A stretch of 64,000 nt of DNA from Diplolepis rosae (GCA_030998225.1 JAPYXD010000680.1:12958001-13022000), one strand, 5' to 3'. Positions 1-11,479 are shown, counted from the stretch's first letter. The notes: a model not told the origin generated them from the letters alone. Program-made: numbers and translations.

Positions 1-9
1 TCATTATGA

Positions 10-76
10 GACTGTTTGGTTTACATGCCGTTACGCAATGCAATCGAAAGACCCGGGCTCGAATCCCGACACAGTC
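10..76 (+). other. tRNA-like segment, candidate SINE head or tRNA pseudogene
   Basis: GACTGT at the 5' side can pair with ACAGTC at the 3' side as a short acceptor stem. A B-box-like GGGCTCGAATCCC sits in a CGGG/CCCG T arm, and a run of T follows at about 87. The A box is poor and no clean anticodon arm is visible, so this is more likely a tRNA-derived repeat than a working tRNA. Confidence 0.25.
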
Positions 77-146
77 GAAAGCACCTTTTTCTATACAGAA
101 AGAGTTTTGAATTCTTTGAAGAATATCAATTGGTTCACATGATTTA

Positions 147-300
147 AGGTAGTTCGTTCACGAAAATTAGACCTCAGGCAAAAATAGATAGTTTTGATTT
201 CAAGAATAGCAATATTATTACTGAAGGGCTAATTTGAAAGAGAAAAGATTATTTTTCATAAAAAAAAATTTGAAACACAAAAAAATAATTTTATTAATAA
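147..300 (-). mobile_element. Half copy of an AGGTAGTT-ended MITE
   Basis: The end reads TA then AGGTAGTTCGTTCACGAAAA. The same sequence ends a copy at 30152 (inverted) and another at 35692. Only one arm is present here; the inner edge runs into PLE-derived sequence. No coding capacity. Confidence 0.55.
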
Positions 301-410
301 ATTTTCATATTCTGGACTTATATTGACCCTTAATTAATAATTCATGATATATGTCGATGTTGGTAATTGGCTTTAGGGTCCAAGTTTGATAAAAACTCAG
401 AGTTTTACAT

Positions 411-452
411 AATCAGACGTTTCGGCTCTGATCGGAGCCCTCATCAGTGATT
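411..452 (-). ncRNA. Hammerhead-type ribozyme motif, core intact
   Basis: On the - strand: AATCA, then CTGATGA, an extra G, stem II GGCTC/GAGCC, GAA, ACGTC, then TGATT. Stem I (AATCA/TGATT) is five perfect pairs. The invariant CUGANGA and GAA boxes and a GUC cleavage triplet are present. Stem III is only AC/GU with no loop, so a single strand could not fold it; two molecules could. Small hammerheads of this kind are known in Penelope-like elements and are reported to act as dimers. An extra G sits between the CUGANGA box and stem II. Confidence 0.7.
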
Positions 453-1093
453 TATTTTAACCTAAAAATACAGAAAAAAGGTTTGCTAACATAGGATTTC
501 TTGTATACAATTTTTTAAATAATTATCATTTTGTTTTTACATGTAGGTAGATAAATTTTGAGATTACTTTAAGGTAAATAATTCTCTCACATAACGTAAA
601 TATCCGAATACCAGAAAAACATTTTTGAAAAGGTTGGAATTGAATTTCTAAGTGTAAAAAATATTTTGAAATTGACATTCGTGCATGAAATTGGAGATTG
701 AAATTTCTGTGGTATAATGTATAATTTGAAGGATATAAACAGTATTTTTGTATAAATGATGGGGAAACTTTGAAAGCGTGACATATTATGCGTTTATACA
801 GTGAGGTGATTAACTTGACTTTTTATAAAGATTTTTTCGCATTGGCCTTTCTTGATATTGCAATATTATATGAAAATTTATGACCTTTTTGTGTACATTC
901 TGAATAAGCAGCCTCATTGTCTATACCCACAATTGAGAAAACATTTTGTATAACTTATAGCAAGACATGTTCCAGTACATGTTTTGGATTTTTATATTGA
1001 GTCACAGTAATAAATATATGATAATTGAATCGGCATGGGGTCAGTTACTTTTCCTCCAAACCTTTTAGGCGGTGAAACTATAAAATTTCAAAG

Positions 1094-1136
1094 TTGCAAA
1101 CGTTTCGGCCACAGATGTGGGCCCTCTTCAGTGCCA
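1094..1136 (-). ncRNA. Hammerhead-type ribozyme motif
   Basis: On the - strand: TGGCA, CTGAAGA, extra G, GGCC...GGCC, GAA, ACGTT, TGCAA. The core boxes fit CUGANGA and GAA; the cleavage triplet would be GUU. Stem I has four of five pairs. Lies in a PLE terminal repeat block that is repeated at 17760-17990. Confidence 0.6.
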
Positions 1137-1369
1137 GATTTTTTAAGAGCAAAAACATTAAGGTATCGTAACCGCCTTAGAAAATAAACCTTAAAAATTA
1201 ATCATTAATAATTTACCTGAATTGCGTGCATTTAAAAAAAACAAAAACAGATTCTCTAACCTGCAATTTGCATTTCAAAGGTCCATCTTGAATTAATAAA
1301 TTCGTGATACATGAGTGCAAATTAAGGAGCTTGAAAATTTTATCATTTTTCTCCCAAATAGAATAACCT

Positions 1370-3179
1370 CAATTCAATGCCCGGATCGAATAAGGGGATG
1401 CGACGCTTGAACTGGACATTATTTTCCCAATAATCAATAAAAAGTCGAAATGCATAAAAATTCGAAATGAAAAATATGTGTTTGCTCTTCGTGTCGAGGT
1501 GCATCTTTTTTTTATTTAAAATTTTTTTATCCGGCAAATAGTTTTCGAGATAAAAATTAAAAAACGTCGTTTTTGCATAGATAAAAAATGAATGTTTTTA
1601 AAAATATAACTCGCGATTACTCGCTCAGTTCACAATGAAATGATTCCAAACATTCACCATTTTATTCCGCAGACTCTAGCGGAGCCATCAAGTCTTAAAA
1701 AACAATAAAAATCACTAATGGTTAAAAAATATTTAACAACAAACTCAGGGACTCTGAAACTTGTGCGCTGCGACGTTCTCGTGAAGAAAGAGTCGAGGAA
1801 ATTTCACGGCTCAGAAAACTTCCAGCGAGGCGATTGTTCCTTTGGGTTCAAGGAAGTTCTTTGTGAAATTTCACGCAATTATATTCATAAACAAAGAAAC
1901 AGTGCCGAGTTAAAAAAACTGTCGCGCGATCACGTGGAGCGCTTTGAGCACGAGCGCAGCAAGTTTCAACCTGCTGAGTATTCTCGAATGTTTTTTTCTG
2001 TTTTCACCTACTTTTTCGGAGATTGTTTTACATTTCATTGTTAAAATATAAAAAAGAATTTATTCACACAAACCTGACTTGTACTTCGTATAATAATCTA
2101 TACATAATTTACATGAATGCAGCATAGTATTAGCTATGTTTTTCTATTTTAATACTCAGTAATGAAACTTCTGTTTGATTATTTCCAGTAATAACGACGA
2201 CACTTAATTAAATTAAATAATTGTTTGATGTAATTATGTGTCTTCGTTATGCCAAAAATTTGTAAGTTTAGGATGAAGAAAGATATCGATGCTACGTAAT
2301 TCATGTTCAATATAATGTGAAGAGAATAAAACTCTTATATGAATAATATAAATGTTTTTACTGCAAATAATAAAACATAAGTATCATTACTAAGTATTAA
2401 AATACAAAAACATGGCTAATAATATGCTGCATTCATGTAAATTATGTATAGATTATTATACGAAGTACAAGTCAAGTTTGTGTGAATAAATTCTTTTTTA
2501 TATTTTAACAATGAAATGTAAAACAATCTCCGAAAAAGTAGGTGAAAACAGAAAAAAACCTTCGAGAATACTCAGCAGGTTGAAACTTGCTGCGCTCGTG
2601 CTCAAAGCGCTCCACGTGATCGCGCGACAGTTTTTTTAACTCGGCACTGTTTCTTTGTTTATGAATATAATTGCGTGAAATTTCACAAAGAACTTCCTTG
2701 AATCCTAAGGAACAATCGCCTCGCTGGAAGTTTTCTGAGCCGTGAAATTTCCTCGACTCTTTCTTCGCGAGAACGTCGCAGCGCACAAGTTTCAGAGTCA
2801 CTGAGTTTCTTATTAAATATTTTATAAAAAATAGTAATTTTTATTGCTTTTTAAGACTCAACGGCTCCGCTAGAGTCAGGGAAATAAAATAGTGTATGTT
2901 TCGAATCATTTCATTGTGAACTGAGCGAGTGATCGCGAGTTATATTTTTAAAAACATTCATTTTTTATCTATGCAAAAACGACGTTTTTTAATTTTTATC
3001 TCGAAAACTATTTGACAGATAAAAACATTTTAAATAAAAAAAAAGATGCACCTGGACGCGAAGAGCAAACACATATTTTTTATTTCGAATTTTTATGCAT
3101 TTCGACTTTTTATTGATTATCGGGAAAGTAATGTCCAGTTCAAGCGTCGCGTCCTCTTATTCGATCCGAGAATTGAATT
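1370..3179. mobile_element. Foldback element with about 800-bp inverted arms
   Basis: Left arm about 1370-2165 and right arm about 2385-3179 are reverse complements with few mismatches, around a spacer of about 220 bp. Each arm carries a GC-richer stretch with an open frame (1718-2044 + and 2505-2801 -) encoding near-identical 98-108 residue peptides that contain KKESRKFHGSENFQRGDCS. The peptides mirror each other because the arms do; no known domain is visible. The element lies just upstream of a PLE fragment, probably inserted in its 5' region. Confidence 0.7.
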
Positions 3180-3339
3180 TTTCCTGCCCACGTCTTTAAC
3201 AGATATTTCCAGTTTGAGTCAAGTAAAATTTCGCGCCATTTTGAATAAAACAAATTTAAATGCAAAAAGAAATTAGACAGATTAATAAACTCTCTTAAAT
3301 GCAATAAAAATACTGTCTCCAACAGTAAACTAAATAAAA

Positions 3340-3677
3340 ATGGTTCAGAAACTTAACAGGAGTTCAAATCCCCGAAAATGTTGCTAAAGCAGCTACATTA
3401 GGAAAAAATTTTGGAGTGACCATTCAAAAACGCTAAATTCCTACATATAATATCATTGCCGATATCGAATCCAATATCAACAAAATAAACCCTGAATCAC
3501 ATGACGAATTACGACTAAAATTACAAACGTTGTTAACAATTTTAAGAAAAATGGAAGTAAACACAAATCAAAACTTTTACTACCTTCTAAAGAAATCAAA
3601 GAGGCCAGAATCTTCGTAAAAATTAACCCAGACATTGTTTTCACTAGGGCAGACAAGGGGAACACAACGGTAGCTTT
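3340..3677 (+). pseudogene. Penelope-like element ORF, N-terminal piece (copy 2)
   Basis: Translated segments match the N-terminal part of the PLE frame at 8571-10685: WFRNLTGVQIPENVAKAA-like, then IIADIESNIN, then FTRADKGNTTVA. Frameshifts and a stop (after the Q-K-R segment near 3463) break it. It ends exactly at the CCCAGC terminus of an 8.4 kb insertion. The codons that follow (LTRTDYNEKV) resume at 12101, so the break is an insertion, not a deletion. The family is a retroelement whose product is a reverse transcriptase fused to a GIY-YIG nuclease. Confidence 0.75.
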
Positions 3678-4380
3678 CCCAGCAAACACTGCTATATAAC
3701 ATGTATGTAACTGTTACGTAACAGATTGTAACACGTTACATAGCTGGTGACTTACAGGTGAGTCACCTGTGACGCAAAATGTCACACACTGCGTGATGAA
3801 TTAGTTCTATAACAGCTCTGTAAAGCTGTGATGTAATGAGTCTGTAACAGACTTATGTAACATATGTGCGATATTGTTACGCAGCATCAATGTTAGTATG
3901 TTCTATATGTGTTATGCAATTATGTTATATAGAAGTTATGTAAAAGCGATATGTAAATAGTATGTAACGGTGATATGTTAAACAGATATACGATGATAAA
4001 ATATTGATAATACAAAACTCATTTCTGTGAGTCAAATTTTGCACTTTTGTGTTATTTGTCGATTACTGAATATTATACTTACGGCATGTGAAATTTTACC
4101 ATAAGAGCAATTTAGTTCACACAAGTTATTACCCACAATTTTTAATTTTTCCAACTATTATTGATGTCGGTATTCGGGAAATTAAAATATCTATATATAA
4201 TAGTTTCGAGACATGTTTGTATTAATGTCTTTAGTTTTTATCTTGACCCAAATATGAATTCAATATAGTGTTTTTATATTGGCATTGGGTCACTTAGTGT
4301 TCATTAAAAAAATTTTTGATGAATAAAAAAGAAACATATTAAAGATTTTTCAATGCAGGAAATATAATATGTGGGTAAAT

Positions 4381-4423
4381 AGGCAAACGTTTCGGCCACA
4401 AATGGGGGCCCTCTTCAGTGCCA
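4381..4423 (-). ncRNA. Hammerhead-type ribozyme motif of PLE copy 1
   Basis: On the - strand: TGGCA, CTGAAGA, extra G, GGCC...GGCC stem II, GAA, ACGTT, TGCCT. Core boxes fit; stem I has four of five pairs; stem III is the loopless AC/GU. It lies 3' of the PLE frame in the same orientation. Confidence 0.65.
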
Positions 4424-5284
4424 GCTAATTTCATGAACTTAATGGCTAGGCTGTAAGCATGCAAATTTAATTATTAATGGTAATACTAGATTTTTTGTTT
4501 TTGGTTTGTTTTTTTGTTTTTTTTTGTTTTCTTAAATATAATATTTTATGGAAAAGCGTGCAAGAAACTTATGCGTTGGGTGAAGCTCCAAGGCGCTCAA
4601 GAACAAGACGCTCCAAAAACACCGTCCTCAAAAAAGAGAAAAAAACTATGTTCTGGTCGATCCGCGAAATCGTGACCGTAGATTTACTCCTCAAAGGCAC
4701 ATACAAGAACCACTTAAACGCAATGATATTTTTATCTAAAAAATTTTGTTAAAACCATTAATTTTGTAGAGAAAAACACCACTATCCATAAAGGGGGCCC
4801 ACAACACCTTTAAGAAGTATGCAATTCACAGGACACAAACACACGGACACGGAAAGACGAAGCTTTTTAAGAGAAAATCTTGAATTTTTTACTATATTTT
4901 TATTGTTAATTTCCGCTTTGTTTGATTCCTTTAAGACACAGAGGCAGCAGATAGAATTGACCGCACACTCTGTTCAGTGTCGAAAAGGAAACTGCTTGAA
5001 GGAAACTGCTTTGGAAATAGAATAGTAAATGAAGTTTGAAAAGCTAGCCTAAAGAATTAATATATACCGTGACCATTTGTTGTGAAGGGTCAAGTTCCAA
5101 ACGCATAAACATGCCCCATACACAGTCTATGTCTGGGAAACTCGGGACCCAAGTACGCGTAAGTGTTCGAGAAAAGAAAGAGAAAGGAAGTTCAAGACCA
5201 CATGTTCCGAGAGTCCTCCAGAGAAAGCCCTTTTTAATTCAGTGGAGATGTAATATTAATTTCAAACTCAACAATAGTAGATTG
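4424..5284. other. PLE copy 1 distal 3' region, no gene seen
   Basis: T-rich tract at about 4495-4535, then GCTCCAAGGCGCTC-type repeats shared with 35150-35180. Short frames at 4477-4752, 4819-5025 and 5069-5452 show no domain and I treat them as chance. Confidence 0.4.
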
Positions 5285-5620
5285 TGTACCAAAGGCGGCA
5301 TGGTGGCGATTGTGACGAGTGGGAAGTGTACTCGCCCGAGCGTAGCGAGGGCGGTATTCACACGGGTCACATCGCTACCATGTCGCTCGAGGTACACACG
5401 ACGTTTTGTGTCCAAATTGGTGGAAAAAGTCGCGTTGCGTGCGAGTGCGTAGTTAGCCGCGGGCAGTCAAGTTTCGTGCGGTATGAACATTATCGCCCTT
5501 TGAAGCGGGCGGTATGAACATTTCGCCCGATTTTGACGCCAAGGCACAATTGACTGCATGCCGCTCTACGCACAAGCATGCAATGCGACTTTTTCCGCCC
5601 GTTTGGACACAAAATAATTT
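5285..5620. repeat. CpG-rich segment with inverted halves
   Basis: TTTTGTGTCCAAATTGGTGG at about 5403 is repeated inverted as CCGCCCGTTTGGACACAAAA at about 5596, each next to a GTCGCGTTGC/GCAATGCGAC pair. A small hairpin CCCGAGCGTAGCGAGGGC lies at about 5335. Base composition differs sharply from the AT-rich surroundings, which suggests a separate small insertion. The two overlapping frames here share no known domain. Confidence 0.45.
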
Positions 5621-6017
5621 GAAATCATTAACAACAATATTCTTAAAAAGAGTTGCAACACAATGAAGAAGTCTTTTTCTTATTCCGTTTTTTTGTGTAC
5701 AAAGGCATTATTTTATGTGTGTAAAAGTTATGTGTGGAGAGTATACATTATTTGATAATGATTAAAGTCCCAAAAGAACAGAAAGTCTCAGAGATTATAA
5801 TAAGCAGGATGTTTAACGCGTATGAGTCAGGCGCTTTGAGGTTTATCTTTGCGATATATTACAATATTTATAGGCGAGAGAAACTAAATTAAAGTTCGTA
5901 TGTATATAGAAACTTTAGCACGCGTGTATGAATTGTAATGTGGTATTATATATTTGTGATTATACTATATGAAGGCACACACGTATGTTTTGAACGCTTT
6001 GAGGCTTGTTTATGTTA

Positions 6018-8300
6018 TATAAAAATCGCATCAGTCTCCTGCTGAAGAATCCAAAATTGGAGACGTTGAATATACATAAAAATCGTATTTATTTTGAAGG
6101 TATAACTCGCGTGTATGGATTTTGTGTAAACGCTGAAAAAATGTGTAATGTATTCATTATTTTATACCCATTCCGGCGCAAATTTATAAAGACTCTGAGA
6201 TTGAGCGCTTGTTGGATTGTATATAATATTCATATCGAATTAATTAAGAAATATTTAAGATAGCGAGAATCTTATTCAATTTTGTATGTACGTAGATATT
6301 TTTAGCCGGCGTGTTATTATGTAGCGCTGAATGCATGTAGAATGTGTTCACGGTTTCATAAGAAATGGTCACCCGCGAGATTCAAAAACCGTTGTGATTA
6401 TTTTATGAGGATGGTACACGCATGTGTGCTAAGCACTTTAATATAATATACATATATTATAACATATTGCAGGATATTGACATATTGTTATAACACATAT
6501 ACATATATCATATATTACACATATATTGCACATATATGGCAATATAATGTAAGTAAGAGTCGATTCAGTGTAGACGAATATCCAATATAAGAAAGTGAGA
6601 AAATAAATAGTAATCGTGTTTATATTAAAAGTACCACTTGCGGGTAATGCAGTGCTGAATACGTATTAAAGTATCCACTATTTTATACCGATGATAAGAG
6701 CTGGGATCAAATATCTCAGAGATTGTATGTCGCGAGAAGTACACGCGTATGTATTGAGCGTTTTACTGCTTGTATATGTTATATAATATTCGCATCTTCT
6801 TTGAGGCTTGATTGTGTGATATAATATTCGCATCGGCCTACTGCTGAATAATCTTAAATCGGAGACGTTGAATATACAAATAATTGTATATATTTGGACG
6901 GGTTAACTCGCGTGTATAAATTATATGTAGCGCTGAATATGTTTGAATTGTATTCATTATTTTATACCCATTCCGGCGCGAAATTATAAGGACTCTGGGA
7001 TTGAGCGCTTGTCGGCTTGTATATAATATTCATATAGAATTAATTAAGAAATATTTAAGTTAGCGAGAATCTTATTCAATTTTGTATGTGCGTAGATATT
7101 TTTAGCCGGCGTGTTATTATGTAGCGCTGAATGCATGTAGAATGTGTTCACGGTTTCATAAAAAAAGGTCAGCCGCGAAATTCAAAAACCTCTGTGGTTA
7201 TTTTATGAGGATGGTACCCGCATGTGTGCTAAACACTTTAATATAATATACATATATCATAACATATTACAGGATATTGACATATTGTTTTATCACATAT
7301 TATACATATATTATACACATCTGGAAATATAATATACATAACAGTCGATTTAGTGTAGACGAATATCCAATATAAGAATGTCAGGAAATAAATAAAAATC
7401 GTGCTTTTATTAAACAAATTGTATTCATGTTGAAAACACTTCGCAAGTATAAATTTGTATCGCGTTGAAAATATATTGAATGCATCTACTATTTCACGCT
7501 GATTTGGGGCGTGGTCATCAATTATCATGAAAATTATATATCACGAGAAGTACACGCGTATGTATAGAGCGCTTTGCGGCCTGTTTTTGTGATGTAATAT
7601 TCACACAGAGCTACTGCTAAAGAATGTCATCTTTGAGGTGTCAATTGTATGTAAAAATCGTATTTATTTTGAACGTACCACTAACGAGTATGAAATTTAT
7701 TTTGCGCTGAATATGTGTATGTATATAGAAATTTTAATCCCGCGTGTTATTATGCATTGCTGAAAACGTGTAGAATGTGTTCCCTTTTTTATAAAAAAGG
7801 GGGGGAGGGGCAGCCGTGAATTCAAATATCTCTGTGATTATTATATGTGGATGGTACCCGCATATGTGGTTTTTTATGGGATAAATACATAGAATCACAT
7901 ATTTGAGAAGTTTTATATACATAAATTCGTATTTATGTTAAAAGTGCATACTCTGAGATTGTCCAGTGCTTTGAGGCCTGTATATAATAGACACGCCGGA
8001 TGAATTAATAAGAATTTTATATTTGAGATCGCTAGAATCAAAATTAACGTCGTATATATATAGAAATTTAAGGTCCGTGTGTATAATTTTATGTATTGCT
8101 ATTTACGTATAGAGTGTGTCGTATGAATTTTAATTTATCGCTGAATATGTGTGGAATGTATTCATTATTTTATACACATACCGGTGCGAAATTAGAATTA
8201 CTCTGAGATACAATGACGGCCGCGAAATTCAGATATCTCTGATATTGTATTAGATGAGATATTGACGCGTATGAGTTAAGCGTTTTGTATCTTGTTTTTG
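6018..8300. repeat. Tandem repeat, unit about 0.82 kb, two good copies and one decayed
   Basis: Copy at about 6018-6560 recurs at about 6829-7290 with few changes (landmarks CCCATTCCGGCGC, GCCGGCGTGTTATTATG, GAGGATGGTAC). A third, diverged copy runs about 7560-8240. The segment is AT-rich with many TATA/ATAT runs. Frames of 62-96 aa here have no domain. Confidence 0.65.
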
Positions 8301-8570
8301 TGATATAATATTCCATTAAAATTACTTGGAATAATTGGATTAAACGACGGAATTGATAAGGTTGATATATAAATAATAACCCTTTTATTCGAAACTGCGA
8401 AGATTAATGAAAAATTAATTAAGTTCAAATTGATAAATCCATTTAAATAAATTCTAAAGTTATTGAAACCAATAGATTTTCTGAAAAACCCAGTAAATGT
8501 AATCAAAATTGGTAAAGTTAAGTAAGTTCTTTGTTATATAATATATCGGGAATTCAGGGCCTAAAGCCTA

Positions 8571-10685
8571 TCAAGACCTCTTCATTGTTTGCAAGTGACT
8601 CTTTCTGGGCCGCCATGTGGATAGATGTTGTGGTGCAGTTGGCCCCTGGATCCTATTTTTTATGATAGGGTTGTAAATTTTGGATAAGTTCTCAATATCT
8701 GTTCTGAGATTTACAGCTTCCCTAGTACCTTCAATGTGACACATTTCCAACAGCAATCTCTTTTTGTAATTGCATTCCCTGGATAGGATCTTGGTGCCAT
8801 CGAAATCGAAGAAATGGTCTTTTTCTATTGTGTGTTTTGTTAACGCGTTTTGTTTGGTAGGGCACTCTCTAATGTTATTTTTATGTTCATTTATTCGACT
8901 TTTAAGAAACCGTTTTGTTTGTCCTATGTAAACGGCTTTGCAATTGTTGTCTTTACATGGGATGCTATACACGATATTAGAGAGCTGTTCTTTTTTTAAC
9001 CGATCTTTTGTTGATTTGAATATCATTTTTAAACTTTTATGGTTCTTAAAAGCAGTATTAATATTGTAGTTGCCCAAGATTCTTGAAATTTTTTCAGATC
9101 GGCCTTCAACGTAAGGTATGCTAATAAAGGGTTGAATTTCTGTGTCGGAAACTATCTGGTTTCTATCTAGTCGCAATTTTCGTTCTAACGCCTGAAGTCT
9201 GAATTCAACAATCTCCTGTACAAAGGTTAAAGGATAGCAATTTTCTTGAAGAACGTTTTTTATCAGGTCAAGGTTATCAGTGTGAAATTCCTTGTCAGAT
9301 AGAAGAATGGCTCTGTTCACCAAGTTATTGACTACACTTTTTTTGTATCTCAACGGGTGGTGAGAAAAAAAGTTTAAGTATCTACCAGACCACGTAGGTT
9401 TTCTATACCAATTGAGAGATAGTTTTTGGTCTTGTTTTCTGGTAATAGAAATGTCTAAGAAGTTAATAGTCCGCTCTCTCTCTTTTTCTAGGGTAAATTT
9501 AATGTTAAATTGGTTTGCGTTGAAAAATTGTAGAATATTTTCAATCTCTGTATCAGGAACCACAATTAAAATATCATCAACATAACGAAGGTATAATGGT
9601 AGTTGATAACCAAGGCTTGATAACCTTTCTTTTTCTAGATCATCCATGACTATATCAGCCAGGATTAGCGAAAAAGGAGAGCCCATGGGTAACCCTCGTT
9701 TTTGGAAATAAGTTTTTCCATTGAAATTGAAGTCTGTGCTATCCAAACACAGACGTAGACCTTCTTCAAAGTCTTCCCATGGCATTTTTACTTTTGGCTG
9801 AATCTCATGCCATCTACTTTTAACTGCAGATATGGCTGCCTCTTTTGGAACGTTTGTGAAGAGAGATACAACGTCCAAGGAGGCGAAAACTGCATTGTTA
9901 GGGATTGTTACATTTTTTAATTTTTTCACCAGATCAAAACTGTTGATAATTTTGGATTGTGGGGGTGTAACGTATTTTGAGATAGCGTTACTAAAATAGG
10001 AAGCAAGGTTATATGTAGGACTACCCACATATGAGACAATGGGTCTAACGGGGTTACCCACTTTGTGAATCTTAGGCAGACCATAAAATCTGGACGGAAC
10101 TGCGATAGAAGTTTTGAGATCCTTTGCCAAGAGATTGTTAATCAGTTTCCTGTTTTCCCATTTCTTAATAAGTTTATTGACCTTATTTTGTATTTTGGTG
10201 GTCGTATCGTTCGTCGTAACTTCATAAGTATTGACGTCATCAAGGAGTTTATTTACCTTTGTATTATAGTCTGTTCGAGTTAAGGCAACAGTAACATTAC
10301 CTTTGTCAGCCTTGGTAAATACGATATCGGGGTTGTTTTTAATGAAATTTTTTGCTTCTTTAATTTCCCTGAAGGGTTGCAAAAGTTTGGATTTCTGATT
10401 TTTACCGCTCTTAAAGAAATTATTTACGCAATTTACTATTTTTAGGCGGGCCTCATCTTGTGATTCAGCCGGAATCTTATTAATGTTCGACTCAATATCC
10501 GCGATGATGTTGAAAGTAGGGGTTTCACGATTGTCTACAGTCAACCAGAAATTAATACCTAAACTAGCAACTTTCGCGACATTTTCGGGAATTTGAGTTC
10601 CAGATAGGTTTTTGAACCATTTCTGGTTAAGATCACTGTTGGAAATGTTCTTCGTATTGCGTTCGAGTGAGCTATTTAATGAACA
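8571..10685 (-). CDS. Penelope-like reverse transcriptase with GIY-YIG endonuclease
   Basis: The polymerase copies element RNA at a nick made by the GIY-YIG nuclease. Numbering from the TTG at 10544 (657 residues), the order is: RPIVSYVGSPTYN (about 167), motif A ASLDVVSLFTNVP with D224, motif B QKRGLPMGSPFS (about 281), motif C YLRYVDDILIV with YVDD at 321-324, and a C-terminal nuclease with VYSIPCKDNNCKAVYIGQT (about 525) followed by R and H/E positions. All key RT residues are present and there is no internal stop. No in-frame ATG lies before about residue 253. The frame stays open upstream to a TAG at 10688-10686, and residues matching copy 2 (WFKNLSGTQIPENVAKVA) lie upstream of the TTG, so translation must start from a spliced or non-AUG start. 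Confidence 0.9.
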   Translation of the reverse strand, partial: CSLNSSLERNTKNISNSDLNQKWFKNLSGTQIPENVAKVASLGINFWLTVDNRETPTFNIIADIESNINKIPAESQDEARLKIVNCVNNFFKSGKNQKSKLLQPFREIKEAKNFIKNNPDIVFTKADKGNVTVALTRTDYNTKVNKLLDDVNTYEVTTNDTTTKIQNKVNKLIKKWENRKLINNLLAKDLKTSIAVPSRFYGLPKIHKVGNPVRPIVSYVGSPTYNLASYFSNAISKYVTPPQSKIINSFDLVKKLKNVTIPNNAVFASLDVVSLFTNVPKEAAISAVKSRWHEIQPKVKMPWEDFEEGLRLCLDSTDFNFNGKTYFQKRGLPMGSPFSLILADIVMDDLEKERLSSLGYQLPLYLRYVDDILIVVPDTEIENILQFFNANQFNIKFTLEKERERTINFLDISITRKQDQKLSLNWYRKPTWSGRYLNFFSHHPLRYKKSVVNNLVNRAILLSDKEFHTDNLDLIKNVLQENCYPLTFVQEIVEFRLQALERKLRLDRNQIVSDTEIQPFISIPYVEGRSEKISRILGNYNINTAFKNHKSLKMIFKSTKDRLKKEQLSNIVYSIPCKDNNCKAVYIGQTKRFLKSRINEHKNNIRECPTKQNALTKHTIEKDHFFDFDGTKILSRECNYKKRLLLEMCHIEGTREAVNLRTDIENLSKIYNPIIKNRIQGPTAPQHLSTWRPRKSHLQTMKRS

Positions 10686-10819
10686 CTAAGTGACCCAATG
10701 CCAATATAAAAACACTATATTGAATCTATATATGATATTACATGATTGCTACATATCTGATAATAACGTGCATTATACACAACTTACAGAGAATCACTAC
10801 ACAGTAATGCCGTCATAGT

Positions 10820-11390
10820 ACACTTACGTAACACTGCAAAGAAAGTGTTATTGATCATTCGCGTAAACAAGTTACAGAATCGAAGTTACCATATTGTCAC
10901 ATAAAAATTATGTCACACTGTTACGTAGCTGTTACTAATGTAAATTACATACAACTAACATAACTATTCCGTAACATTGTTACATTACCCTTACGTAACA
11001 AAGCAACGAAATTGTAATAGATCATTTAGGTAACCAAGTTATTGAAAAGATGTTACGTGATTCTTACATAAAAATTACGTAACATTGTTACGTAGCTGTT
11101 ACTAATGTACATTACATACAACTCACATAACTATTCCGTAACACTGTTACATTACCCTTACGTAACAAAGAAACTATATTGTTATATATCATTCGGGCAA
11201 CCAAGTTACAGAACAAATATTACATGATTCTTACATAATAATTATGTCACATTGTTACATAGCTTTTATTAATGTACATTATACACGACTTACATAATTA
11301 TACAGTAATGCCGTGACAGTTCACTTACATAACATTATGACAAAACTGTTACAGATCATGTGTGTAACACAATTAGAGAACGAATTTTAT
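10820..11390. repeat. Tandem repeat, unit about 167 bp, 3-4 copies, GTTACGTAAC-rich
   Basis: The phrase CCCTTACGTAACAAAG followed by an ATATCATT-like segment recurs at about 10985 and 11153, with weaker copies at about 10826 and 11325. Each unit contains several TTACGTAA or TTACATAA palindromes. Forms part of the right arm of the 8.4 kb element. Confidence 0.6.
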
Positions 11391-11479
11391 GTGCCTCAGC
11401 CACGGAAACTCGTTTTTCCGTTACAGCTGAGAGTAAAGCAATGTTGTATATTCCGTTACAGAGGAATACAATGTAGAAA

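Larger units (their letters stand above)
300..1240 (-). mobile_element. PLE-derived block, inverted copy of 17760-17995 plus 19980-20164 plus 29453-29745
   Basis: Reverse-complement matches run in order. Positions 1010-1240 match 17760-17990 (both contain a ribozyme motif and a GACCCCATGCCGATTCAATT-type end). Positions 660-850 match 19980-20164, and 411-660 match 29453-29735. The matching block on the right was split by a foldback element and a LINE. The 65-aa frame at 587-784 lies in it and looks incidental. Confidence 0.6.
4258..10727 (-). mobile_element. Penelope-like element (copy 1), nearly complete coding frame
   Basis: Both ends carry the same roughly 45-bp sequence in inverted orientation (ATTCAATATAGTG at 4258; CACTATATTGAAT ending at 10727, each with GGCATTGGGTCACTTAGTG). 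An inverted terminal-repeat tail next to the 5' end is typical of Penelope-type insertions. The coding frame occupies 8571-10685. Downstream (leftward) come a long repeat-rich 3' region and a terminal-repeat segment with a ribozyme motif at 4381-4423. The segment 4424-4620 resembles 35030-35180, another terminal repeat of the family. Confidence 0.7.

Noticed and set aside
10..76. Functional tRNA gene
   Set aside because: Good T arm and B box but no convincing A box or anticodon arm.
4477..5517. Frames of 68-127 aa in the PLE 3' region
   Set aside because: They overlap each other, lie in repeat sequence and lack motifs.
6000..8300. CRISPR-like or satellite array
   Set aside because: Units are about 0.8 kb and diverged; no short regular repeats or spacers.
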